Origin: Bacteroidales bacterium
GTDB lineage: Bacteria > Bacteroidota > Bacteroidia > Bacteroidales > GCA-2748055
Reading direction: 5' to 3'
DNA length: 39,274 nt
Assembly (NCBI GenBank): GCA_029210725.1
Contig: JARGFM010000031.1
Location: 1 to 39,274, forward strand
The notes under the pieces were generated by a model. That model made no database searches. It was not told the DNA's origin and was given only the letters and a program-made list of their open reading frames with translations. Every line of letters begins with the position of its first letter. Positions within the stretch are counted from its first letter, which is position 1. The translations under genes were made by a program, and so were the position numbers. Positions 1 through 7,593 of this stretch are shown one piece after another.

Positions 1-378
1 ATCCAAAATTAATCCTGTTAGTTTCACCTTCCTCAAAGAACTGCTGGTTTGTTTTGCAGCACCATCAATAGCATCACGATAACTCCAGTTTGAGTCTGAA
101 ATGAAATGTTGCATCTGAAAATAGTTGGGTTCAAGCAGATTATCACAGATTTGCTCTATGTTACAACGATGGCTAACAAGAATCCCTTGGGCATAAAGTT
201 GTGCTTTGTCAAAGAACGTTTTTGTTTTGTTTCGAAATATGTCCTGATAATCAGATAGATAATCAACTAACCTGCTCCTTGCTGCAGTTAGTGTTTTTCC
301 ATATTCTTTTGTATTTTTAACTTGTATTGAACATACACTTAAGTTACGAAAACTTTGTTTTTCGATGCCCCTGAAAGC
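1..378 (-). mobile_element. 5' part of an IS4/IS701-like DDE transposase, running off the left edge
   Basis: The minus-strand frame is open from a stop at 379-381 to the left edge. Its product contains the segments FFDKAQLYAQGILVS, NIEQICDNL and YFQMQHFISDSNWSYRDA, which match my recollection of the N-terminal part of IS4/IS701-type DDE transposases common in Bacteroidota. The first catalytic Asp would fall just at the edge, in the segment ending LTGLILD. The catalytic core lies outside the window. No ATG, GTG or TTG codon occurs in this frame upstream of a Met at 112-114, which is already inside the conserved region. The place where homologues seem to start (before QVKNTKEYG) has ATA at 325-327, so this copy may have lost its start codon. 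The stretch is noticeably AT-richer than the rest of the window. The family call is fairly sure; whether the copy is functional is not. Confidence 0.75.
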
Positions 379-398
379 CTAGTGTTTTCAGGGGTTTT
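368..398 (+). terminator. Hairpin with T-tract, possible terminator or IS-end element
   Basis: Positions 368-376 (CCCCTGAAA) pair perfectly with 386-394 (TTTCAGGGG) around a 9-base loop, and TTTT follows at 395-398. In the plus direction this resembles an intrinsic terminator. No plus-strand gene ends just upstream, so it may instead shield aspA from transcription leaving the insertion sequence, or be part of the IS end. Confidence 0.45.
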
Positions 399-461
399 AT
401 CAACATTTTGTTAATCTGTCAAAGTAGAATTAAAGTATGCAGGTTATTTGTTTTATTCGGC

Positions 462-469
462 TATTTTTG
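462..469 (+). promoter_or_regulatory. Candidate -7 box for the aspA-hydF-hydE operon
   Basis: TATTTTTG fits the Bacteroidota -7 consensus TAnnTTTG and lies 18 bases before the aspA ATG. No convincing TTG -33 box is found at the usual 19-21 base spacing, so only half of the promoter is supported. The rest of 399-487 shows no further structure. Confidence 0.35.
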
Positions 470-487
470 TCAGACAATTGCTGATAC

Positions 488-1936
488 ATGCGCACTGAAA
501 AGGATATTGTTGGAGAAATCTCCATTCCCGCTAATGCCTTGTACGGGGTTCATTCTGTTCGCGCCCGTGATAACTTTGATAACCAGGTCTCATTTCCCGT
601 AGAATGGTTTCGGGCGATCGGCAGCGTTAAGCTGGCCTGCTACCGTACCGTAAGAAAATTTTTGAAGGCCCTGGCCAGGGAGCATCCTGAAATGATTTCC
701 CACCTCAGGATTCCCGGCGAAGAGATACTGGGTGCCATGGAAACAGCAGCAACGGCTATCGCTTCGGGCGACTATTTTGAATATTTTATTGTGCCGGGAA
801 CCCAGGGTGGTGCCGGAACCAGTATCAATCTGAACGTAAACGAGATTATTGCCAACGCAGCTCTGGTGGAGATGGGCAGAAAACCTGGCGAATACCAGCA
901 TGTGGATCCCATTGAATCGGCCAATATTTACCAGTCCACCAACGATGTCGTTCCCACCGCCCTAACCCTCGCTTCCATGCAACTTCTGAATGATCTGGAG
1001 GGGGCCATAAACAGGTCCCGGAAGATGGTAGAGCAGCTCGAGACCAGGTACCGCGATACCCTGAGACTGGGGTATACGCAGATGCAGGAAGCCCTTCCCT
1101 CCACATACGGTCAATTGTTCAGCAGTTACAGCGATGCCCTGTCGCGCGACTGGTGGAGAGTTTCCAAAGGATTTGAGAGGATCAAGGTGGTCAACCTGGG
1201 AGGGGGGGCCATTGGCAGCGGGATTGCCATTCCGCGGTTCTATATCATGGAAGTGGTTCCTGCCCTGAAAAGGATCACTTCCCTGCCCGTCACGCAGAGT
1301 GAGAACCTGGCAGATGCCACTTCGAATATGGATAAATGGGTGGAGGTACATGCCATTCTGAAAGCCCATGCCGTGAACCTGGAAAAGATCGTTTCGGATC
1401 TCAGGCTGCTTGCCTCGGGAGCCGGATCCAGTAAAGAACTGGAGCTTCCCTCGATGCAGGTGGGCAGTTCGATCATGCCTGGGAAAGTGAACCCGGTGAT
1501 TCCGGAATATATTATCTCCTCCGCCCACCGGATCTATGCCAATGACCAGAAGATTGCCACCCTGAGCTCGAAGGGTTGCCTGGAACTGAATGCCTACCTG
1601 CCCGAAATCGGAGTGGCCATGCTGGAGAGCCTGAAACTTTTGATCTCCATGAACCGGGCCTTTGAACAGAAAATGTTAAAAGGCCTGAAAGTATTTGAGA
1701 AAGAAGCCAAAAGGAAACTGTTTGACAGTCCGGCCATTACCACGGCTCTTTCCCCTCTTATCGGTTATAACCGCGCTGCAGAGCTGGCTGCGCAAATGAA
1801 ATCGGAAAAGCAAAATATTTTTGAAGCTAACGAGACCCTGGGAATAATCGATGCCGGAAAGCTTAAAAAGCTGATGGAACCCGCTAACCTGCTTAAAAAA
1901 GGCTTTACCATCAATGACATCATTGAGTTGCTATGA
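488..1936 (+). CDS. aspA: Aspartate ammonia-lyase, linked to H-cluster maturation genes
   Basis: Predicted to deaminate L-aspartate to fumarate and ammonia in the cytosol. The protein has 482 residues, close to the usual 470-480 for the family. Fumarase/aspartase signatures are all present: GGAGTSINLNVNE near residues 107-119, YQSTNDVVPT at 148-157, TQMQEALP at 197-204, and the flexible catalytic loop GSSIMPGKVNP at 326-336 with the catalytic Ser. The loop reads PGKVNP, as in fumarase C, rather than the PAKVNP of E. coli AspA, so fumarase-like or altered specificity cannot be excluded. The stop overlaps the hydF start (ATGA), which indicates translational coupling. An aspartase gene beside hydE/hydF/hydG is a recurring arrangement, and ammonia for the dithiomethylamine bridge of the H-cluster is the obvious (inferred) link. 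Confidence 0.88.
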   Translation: MRTEKDIVGEISIPANALYGVHSVRARDNFDNQVSFPVEWFRAIGSVKLACYRTVRKFLKALAREHPEMISHLRIPGEEILGAMETAATAIASGDYFEYFIVPGTQGGAGTSINLNVNEIIANAALVEMGRKPGEYQHVDPIESANIYQSTNDVVPTALTLASMQLLNDLEGAINRSRKMVEQLETRYRDTLRLGYTQMQEALPSTYGQLFSSYSDALSRDWWRVSKGFERIKVVNLGGGAIGSGIAIPRFYIMEVVPALKRITSLPVTQSENLADATSNMDKWVEVHAILKAHAVNLEKIVSDLRLLASGAGSSKELELPSMQVGSSIMPGKVNPVIPEYIISSAHRIYANDQKIATLSSKGCLELNAYLPEIGVAMLESLKLLISMNRAFEQKMLKGLKVFEKEAKRKLFDSPAITTALSPLIGYNRAAELAAQMKSEKQNIFEANETLGIIDAGKLKKLMEPANLLKKGFTINDIIELL

Positions 1937-3159
1937 AAGGAAGGGATGCTAAACCCCATATAGGGATATTCGGAAGAAGGAACAACGGGAAATCATCCCT
2001 GATCAACGTCCTTGCCGGACAGGAGGTGGCCATTGTTTCCAGGGAACCGGGCACCACGACCGACCCGGTCAGAAAATCCATGGAAATTTCCGATATCGGA
2101 CCGGTTGTGATGATCGATACCGCAGGTACGGACGATACCGGCGAACTGGGTAACAAACGGGTGGGAAGGACCCGTGAGGTCATCAAGACCATTGATCTGG
2201 GAATCCTGCTGCTGGCCCACAGGAGCTTCAACAGGGAAGAGATGGCCATCATTGAGCAGTTTAACAAATGGGAGGTCCCCTACCTGGTCGTACATAACAA
2301 ATCGGACCTGGAAGCTGCAGACGACTTATTCAGACAAGAGGTCCGGGCAGCAACGGGCCTGGAACTTATTGAGTTCTCCACGCTCCTCCCCGACAATAAA
2401 GAGGAGCTTATCGGACTCATTAAGGCGGCCATCCCCGAAACTGCCTATCTCTCCAAATCGCTGGTGGGAGATATTATCTCCCAGGGGGACCTGGTTCTTT
2501 TGATCACCCCTATCGACGAGGAAGCTCCCGAAGGGCGTATGATCCTTCCACAGGTGCAGACTATCCGGGATATTCTGGACAATGATGCCATAGCCGTGGT
2601 CGCCAAGGAAAGAGAGATTGACACCCTGATCCGGAGACTGAGTCCGGAACCTGCCCTGGTGATCACCGACAGCCAGGTATTTAAAAAGGCGGATGCCTCC
2701 ATCCCCGATCATATACCTTTAACCAGCTTCTCTACAGTACTGGCAAGATACAAAGGGGATTTTGAAAGCTATCTCCAGGGAACACCCCGGCTCTCGATGC
2801 TTAAGGATGGAGATAAGATCCTGATCCTGGAGTCCTGCACGCACCATGTTTCCTGCGATGATATTGGAAGAATGAAGATTCCCAGGTGGCTGTCCGCCTT
2901 TACCGGACACAAGCTGGAATATCAGGTGGTGGCAGGACTGGGAGAGGTCCCCGGACAAATAACAGATTACAGTATGGTCATTCAGTGCGGGGGGTGCATG
3001 ATTACGCGAAAACAATTAATCAACAGACTAAAACCGGCTATTGAAGCCGGGATTCCGGTAAGCAATTATGGCATGGCCATCGCCTATATGCATGGGATTT
3101 ATGAACGGGCAGTGGCGCCATTTGTGAAACTTGAATCCGATTCTTTGACCTATTTATAG
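1933..3159 (+). CDS. hydF: [FeFe]-hydrogenase H-cluster maturation GTPase HydF
   Basis: HydF is the scaffold on which the diiron subcluster is completed before transfer to apo-HydA. The 408-residue protein has an N-terminal GTPase domain: P-loop GRRNNGKS at 14-21, DTAG at 62-65 and NKSD at 122-125. A central dimerisation region and a C-terminal FeS domain follow. The cluster ligands C302, H304, C352 and C355 are present (CTH ... CGGC). The residue before the CxxC is Gln351, where the often-quoted motif CxHx(46-53)HCxxC has His; the spacing H304-x46-Q351 fits. That His is known to vary, so function is probably kept. The ATG overlaps the aspA stop by 4 bases and hydE begins 13 bases after the hydF stop, so the three genes form an operon. 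Confidence 0.95.
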   Translation: MKGRDAKPHIGIFGRRNNGKSSLINVLAGQEVAIVSREPGTTTDPVRKSMEISDIGPVVMIDTAGTDDTGELGNKRVGRTREVIKTIDLGILLLAHRSFNREEMAIIEQFNKWEVPYLVVHNKSDLEAADDLFRQEVRAATGLELIEFSTLLPDNKEELIGLIKAAIPETAYLSKSLVGDIISQGDLVLLITPIDEEAPEGRMILPQVQTIRDILDNDAIAVVAKEREIDTLIRRLSPEPALVITDSQVFKKADASIPDHIPLTSFSTVLARYKGDFESYLQGTPRLSMLKDGDKILILESCTHHVSCDDIGRMKIPRWLSAFTGHKLEYQVVAGLGEVPGQITDYSMVIQCGGCMITRKQLINRLKPAIEAGIPVSNYGMAIAYMHGIYERAVAPFVKLESDSLTYL

Positions 3160-3172
3160 AAAGACAAGGAGC

Positions 3173-4258
3173 ATGGGAGTGAAAGAGATACTGGAAGGCG
3201 GAAAGCTGGGGAGGGAAGATATCATCACCCTGCTTGAAGCGGACGGGGCGGAGAAGCGACTGCTTTTCCAGACGGCCAATGAGATTAAACTACGGGAAAT
3301 AGGCAATAAAGTCCATTTCAGGGGACTTGTAGAGTTTTCCAACATTTGCGGAAAGGACTGCTATTACTGCGGCATCCGGAAATCGAACAGGGAAGTGCAC
3401 CGGTATAACCTGAACGATGAACAAATCCTGGAAGCGGCCCGCTTTGCTTATGAAAACGGATATGGATCCTTTGTGATGCAGGCGGGCGAGCTGGAGTCGC
3501 CGGCTTTTACTCTCAGAGTGGAAAAGCTGCTCGGGGAGATAAAAAAGCTCTCAAAGGGAAGGCTGGGGATTACTCTCTCCCTGGGAGAACAAAAGGAGGA
3601 GGTGTTCAGGAGGTGGTTCGATGCAGGAGCTCACAGATATCTGCTGCGGATCGAAAGCTCCAATCCGGATCTGTATCAGCGTTACCACCCCTCCGATACG
3701 CTTCATGATTATGTCAGAAGGCTGACCTCCCTGAAAACTCTTCAGAGAATTGGTTACCAGACGGGTACGGGTGTAATGATTGGTCTGCCTTTCCAGACTG
3801 CCGGAGACCTGGCCGACGACCTCCTGTTCATGAAACATTTCGATATCGATATGGTGGGCATGGGCCCTTACATCGAGCACCGGCACACTCCGCTGTTTCA
3901 ATACAGGAGCGAGCTGCTACCCATTGAAGAACGCTTCGACCTGTCCCTGAAGATGATAGCCACCCTGAGAATCATGATGAAGGATGTGAATATTGCAGCG
4001 GCCACAGCCCTTCAGGCCATTGATCCCCTGGGAAGGGAAAAAGCCGTTAAAGTGGGTGCCAATATCATTATGCCCAATATCACACCGGGAAAGTACCGGA
4101 ACGACTACTCCCTTTACGAGAACAAACCCTGTATGGATGAAGAACCGGAAGAATGCAGGAACTGCCTGGACGTAAGAGTGCAACTGGCCGACGGGGAAAT
4201 CGGATATCATGAGTGGGGCGATTCCAAACACTTTCACAAAAGAGTTGCCGGTGAATAG
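3173..4258 (+). CDS. hydE: [FeFe]-hydrogenase maturation radical SAM enzyme HydE
   Basis: HydE is a radical S-adenosylmethionine enzyme that acts on the HydG-made iron-cysteine carbonyl/cyanide precursor during H-cluster assembly. The 361-residue protein has the SAM [4Fe-4S] motif at C59, C63 and C66 (CGKDCYYC) in a BioB-like TIM barrel. C320, C328 and C331 reproduce the spacing (8 and 3) of the optional second cluster site known from Thermotoga HydE, so this copy keeps it. AAGGAG at 3166-3171 lies only one base before the ATG at 3173; GTG at 3179 (VKEILEGG) has better Shine-Dalgarno spacing and may be the true start. Third gene of the aspA-hydF-hydE run. Confidence 0.95.
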   Translation: MGVKEILEGGKLGREDIITLLEADGAEKRLLFQTANEIKLREIGNKVHFRGLVEFSNICGKDCYYCGIRKSNREVHRYNLNDEQILEAARFAYENGYGSFVMQAGELESPAFTLRVEKLLGEIKKLSKGRLGITLSLGEQKEEVFRRWFDAGAHRYLLRIESSNPDLYQRYHPSDTLHDYVRRLTSLKTLQRIGYQTGTGVMIGLPFQTAGDLADDLLFMKHFDIDMVGMGPYIEHRHTPLFQYRSELLPIEERFDLSLKMIATLRIMMKDVNIAAATALQAIDPLGREKAVKVGANIIMPNITPGKYRNDYSLYENKPCMDEEPEECRNCLDVRVQLADGEIGYHEWGDSKHFHKRVAGE

Positions 4259-5048
4259 GCTCACCTATCTGCTTGCGACCCTGGGGGTACTGCTGGTGCC
4301 ACTCCTGAAAGTGATCTCTCAGCCATCCCGATCGCCTTATCAAAGCCTTTATGGGGCGATTATTCGAGGCGACACTTCCAGACCGGAACTGGCCCTGGTC
4401 TTTACCGGCGATGAGTATGCCGATGGAGGAAGGCATATCGCCGGAGTACTGGCCGAAGAAGAAGTAAAGGCAGCTTTTTTCCTTACCGGTAAATTTTACA
4501 GGAATCCTGACTTCAGGAACATCATAGAAATCCTTCGGGATCAGGGTCACTACCTGGGCGCCCACTCCGACCAGCACCTGCTCTACTGTTCCTGGGAAAG
4601 CCGCGACAGTCTTTTAATTGACAGGGAACAGTTCGATCAGGATTTGTTGGCAAACTACCGCGTCATGAAGCTTTTTGGTATTTCCAGGGAAGCTGCCCCT
4701 TATTTTCTTCCTCCCTATGAATGGTACAATGACTCGATTGCCTTATGGACCCGTGATCTGGGATTACAACTGATCAACCATAGTCCGGGAACCCTGTCCC
4801 ATGCCGATTACACAGTTCCGGGCACACCATCTTACCGCGGCAGCCAGGAGATTTTCCGTTCCATCCTGGAATATGAAAACTCATCATTGACTGGCTTAAA
4901 CGGTTTTATACTACTCTTCCATGTGGGGACCGTTCCAGAAAGAAGGGATAAATTCTATCTGTATCTGGAAAACCTGCTTAAGGAGCTGAAGTTCCGGGGA
5001 TACAGATTCAAACGGATTGATACACTTCTCGAACAGAGCAAATTTTAG
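4251..5048 (+). CDS. Polysaccharide deacetylase-like (NodB/CE4) protein, membrane-anchored or exported
   Basis: The start chosen is GTG 4251, which overlaps the hydE stop by 8 bases and gives a hydrophobic N-terminus (LTYLLATLGVLLVPLL) typical of a signal peptide or anchor. An ATG at 4209 would lie 50 bases inside hydE and is less likely. With this start the protein has 265 residues. NodB-type motifs are visible: D54-E55 in FTGDE (catalytic Asp and metal position), HSDQH with H105 and H109 as zinc ligands, the PPYEW segment, and FHVG with H224. CE4 enzymes remove acetyl groups from N-acetylglucosamine polymers such as peptidoglycan or chitin; the real substrate here is unknown. The first metal motif is DE rather than DD. 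Its tight coupling to hydE is unexplained. Confidence 0.7.
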   Translation: MNRLTYLLATLGVLLVPLLKVISQPSRSPYQSLYGAIIRGDTSRPELALVFTGDEYADGGRHIAGVLAEEEVKAAFFLTGKFYRNPDFRNIIEILRDQGHYLGAHSDQHLLYCSWESRDSLLIDREQFDQDLLANYRVMKLFGISREAAPYFLPPYEWYNDSIALWTRDLGLQLINHSPGTLSHADYTVPGTPSYRGSQEIFRSILEYENSSLTGLNGFILLFHVGTVPERRDKFYLYLENLLKELKFRGYRFKRIDTLLEQSKF

Positions 5049-5049
5049 C

Positions 5050-5961
5050 ATGAAAGCTGACCTGCATATCCATTCCCGGTTCAGTAACGATGGTGAACTT
5101 GAGATCGGCGATATCATTCAAAAGTGCCGCGAAAACCGGGTCAATCTTTTTTCCGTCACGGATCATAACTGCATTGCCGGTTCCCGGCTGGCAGCCGGTC
5201 TTAGCCTGAAAGAAAAGGAAATAGAATTTATTCCCGGAATCGAAATTGACTGCAACTATCAGGGCACTGACCTTCATCTGCTTGGATATCAGATCAATTT
5301 GAGCAGCAATGATTTTGATTTTCTGGAGCAAAATGTCCGGCGGAAATATTTTGCTGCCGTTCCTGAAATGATCAAAAACCTGTCCCGACTGGGTATTGAG
5401 ATCGACCGGGCGGAGGTGATGGGCCGGTCTGGCGGAGAACCACCCAGTGCGGAGCTCTTTGCCGAATTGCTTCTTGAAAAGCCCCACCAGCAGCTGAATT
5501 CCAGGCTCCGACCCTATTTACCGGGGGGAGAGCGAAGCGATATGCCCCTGATCAACTTCTACCTGGACTACTTTGCACAGGGAAAGCCCGCCTATGTAAA
5601 GATCGATCACCTCCCCTTCGAGGAGGCCCTTGATCTGGTTCGAAGAAACGGGGGGATTCCCATCGTGGCACATCCTGGCCTCAACCTGGAAGGGCGGGAG
5701 GAAATGGTTCATGAACTTCTGGACCGGGGAGCCGCCGGTCTGGAGGTGTTCAATAACTATCACAGCAGGGAGCAGGTGGCCTGGTTCGCCGGGGAAACAA
5801 TAAAAAAGGGTGTTTTGATGACCTGCGGAAGCGACTTTCACGGAAACACCAAACCACGCATTTCATTGGGAAGCTACCTGCTCCTGGAACCATTCGGCAG
5901 CTATCTGCAGGAGAGCCTGAACATCATCCGGATGCACGCTGAAAAACAGCATAAGAAATAA
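5050..5961 (+). CDS. PHP-domain phosphoesterase (RNase AM / YciV-like)
   Basis: The ATG at 5050 follows the preceding stop by one base and places the first PHP motif right at the N-terminus (MKADLHIHS, H6 and H8). A longer reading from 5017 would overlap the previous gene for no gain. The 303-residue product shows the other PHP metal motifs: TDHN, GIEIDC, AHPG and CGSDFHG (D262, H264). In this architecture, with an insert between motifs, the best-known members are 3',5'-nucleoside bisphosphatases/5'-3' exoribonucleases of the RNase AM group. A metal-dependent phosphoesterase in the cytosol is well supported; the substrate is inferred. It is the last gene of the hyd operon and ends 7 bases before the convergent hydG. 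Confidence 0.8.
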   Translation: MKADLHIHSRFSNDGELEIGDIIQKCRENRVNLFSVTDHNCIAGSRLAAGLSLKEKEIEFIPGIEIDCNYQGTDLHLLGYQINLSSNDFDFLEQNVRRKYFAAVPEMIKNLSRLGIEIDRAEVMGRSGGEPPSAELFAELLLEKPHQQLNSRLRPYLPGGERSDMPLINFYLDYFAQGKPAYVKIDHLPFEEALDLVRRNGGIPIVAHPGLNLEGREEMVHELLDRGAAGLEVFNNYHSREQVAWFAGETIKKGVLMTCGSDFHGNTKPRISLGSYLLLEPFGSYLQESLNIIRMHAEKQHKK

Positions 5962-5968
5962 TGCGGGA

Positions 5969-7393
5969 TCAGAAATAGAGATCCCTTTTTCCCTGCTTTA
6001 CCAGCTCCAGCCTCTCTTCAAGCCTGCGTTTAAACTTGTTCGGTTCCATCTCCGCCAGGTTCTTATGAATCAGCCGGTAACCTTTCTCTTTGGTTCCGTT
6101 CTGTGCATAATCCTCCAGGTATTCGGCCATGGTCAGCATGGCGTTGGGAGTACAGTAACGTTTGATAAATCCGGGTACGGAAAACTCCATAAAGTGTTCC
6201 CCGGTACGCCCGGCACGATAGCAGGCCGTGCAGAAGGACGGGAGGTAATCATTATCGATCAGCTCCTCCATCACCTCTGCCAGGGAACGGTTATCGCTGA
6301 TCTGAAACTGTTCGGCATCCAGATCCTGTTCCTGTTCTTTCCCCGAATAACCCTTCATTTCAATGCGGGTGCCCCCATCGATCTGCGAGACTCCGAACTG
6401 AAGCACCTCATCACGAATAGCTGCCGGTTCCCTGGCGGTCAGGATCAGTCCCGTATAAGGAACGGCCAGGCGAAGAATGGCTACCATGCGGGTGAAATCC
6501 GCATCACTGAGCAGCCACTTTTCATCGTATTTTACATGGGAAGCCTTCTGGAGACGGGGAAAGGAAATCGTATGCGGTCCCACATGGTACACCGCCTCCA
6601 GGTGATTCACATGACGTATAAGTCCCAGCACTTCAAAACGCCAGTCGTAAAGACCAAAGAGGGCCCCTATTCCCACATCATCGATCCCTGCCTCCTGAGC
6701 ACGGTCCAGTGCGGAAAGCCTCCAGTCATAGTCCTTTTTCACCCCCCCGGTATGATAAATGGAATAGGAACCCCGGTGGTAGGTTTCCTGGAAGACCTGA
6801 TAGGTTCCTATCCCGGCTTTTTGAACGGTCCTGAATCCCTGAATATCCAGGGGAGCTGCGTTAATATTGACTCTGCGTATCTCCCCTTTGCCTTTCTTCA
6901 CCTGGTAAACCGTCCGGACGGTTTCGGCGATAAATTCAGGAGAATATTTGGGATGCTCTCCATAAACCAAAATCAGTCGCTTTTGCCCCATATCCTCGAG
7001 AAGCTCCACCTCCCGGATCAACTCTTCCCGGGTCAGAGTGGTACGTTTCTGGCTCTTGTTGGAGGACCGGAACCCGCAATACTCACAGTTATTAACGCAG
7101 AGGTTCCCCACATAGAGGGGAGCAAAAAGCACAATCCGCTTCCCATAGACCTGTTCTTTCAGGGTCCGGGCCCCCGCCTTGATCTCCTCCACCAGTTCCG
7201 GATCGGTGGCATTCAGAAGCACGGCGGTCTCCTGCATGGAGAGCCGCTTCTTATCTAATGATTTGTGAATAATTTCCCGCACCAGATTGCGGTCGGGTTT
7301 TGCCCCAGCAAGTATCTCTTCAATCTCGCTTTCAGAAATAAACGGGACCATGGCCTTGTCCTCTATGGCATAAGCTTGTGGATCGTAGATCAT
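5969..7393 (-). CDS. hydG: [FeFe]-hydrogenase maturation radical SAM tyrosine lyase HydG
   Basis: HydG cleaves tyrosine to p-cresol and dehydroglycine and converts the latter into the CO and CN ligands, releasing an organometallic iron-cysteine synthon. The 474-residue product matches the usual size. The radical SAM cluster ligands are C99, C103 and C106 (CVNNCEYC). The C-terminal cluster motif CX2CX22C is intact at C388, C391 and C414; this motif separates HydG from the related thiamine enzyme ThiH. A His-rich stretch lies at 261-274 in the barrel. It is transcribed towards the aspA-hydFE operon, so expression needs its own promoter in 7394-7593; I could not see a clear one. Confidence 0.95.
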   Translation of the reverse strand: MIYDPQAYAIEDKAMVPFISESEIEEILAGAKPDRNLVREIIHKSLDKKRLSMQETAVLLNATDPELVEEIKAGARTLKEQVYGKRIVLFAPLYVGNLCVNNCEYCGFRSSNKSQKRTTLTREELIREVELLEDMGQKRLILVYGEHPKYSPEFIAETVRTVYQVKKGKGEIRRVNINAAPLDIQGFRTVQKAGIGTYQVFQETYHRGSYSIYHTGGVKKDYDWRLSALDRAQEAGIDDVGIGALFGLYDWRFEVLGLIRHVNHLEAVYHVGPHTISFPRLQKASHVKYDEKWLLSDADFTRMVAILRLAVPYTGLILTAREPAAIRDEVLQFGVSQIDGGTRIEMKGYSGKEQEQDLDAEQFQISDNRSLAEVMEELIDNDYLPSFCTACYRAGRTGEHFMEFSVPGFIKRYCTPNAMLTMAEYLEDYAQNGTKEKGYRLIHKNLAEMEPNKFKRRLEERLELVKQGKRDLYF

Positions 7394-7544
7394 TCTTTTT
7401 CGATTTACGAACCTTTGGAAGCAATAAAGAAAGCGGTTCAGTTTGAACTCTTTACCTTCAGACCTTCCTCCGGATCAGATAGTTAATGAAACCTCGAAAC
7501 CGGCCCTGCCCGCTTCTCAGAGGCCACAAATGTATGTATTGTTA

Positions 7545-7577
7545 TTTGAATAACAAAATGAATCCAGACAATATTTG
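7545..7577 (+). promoter_or_regulatory. Candidate Bacteroidota-type promoter for the 7594 gene
   Basis: TTTG at 7545-7548 is separated by 21 bases from AATATTTG at 7570-7577, one mismatch from TAnnTTTG. Transcription would begin near 7583, about ten bases before the ATG at 7594. The rest of the gap between hydG and this gene shows no other structure. Confidence 0.4.
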
Positions 7578-7593
7578 TTACTTTTATCCATAT

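Noticed and set aside
408-602. 64-codon frame overlapping the aspA start
   Set aside because: It overlaps the conserved start of aspA in another frame and has no family features.
1073-1093. Gln in place of the substrate-binding His in AspA (TQMQ)
   Set aside because: The E. coli enzyme also has TQLQ at this position, so it is normal variation rather than a change in specificity.
6065-7258. Long open frame opposite hydG (397 codons)
   Set aside because: It is antisense to the well supported hydG, has no recognisable domain and an unlikely composition rich in His, Gly and Pro.
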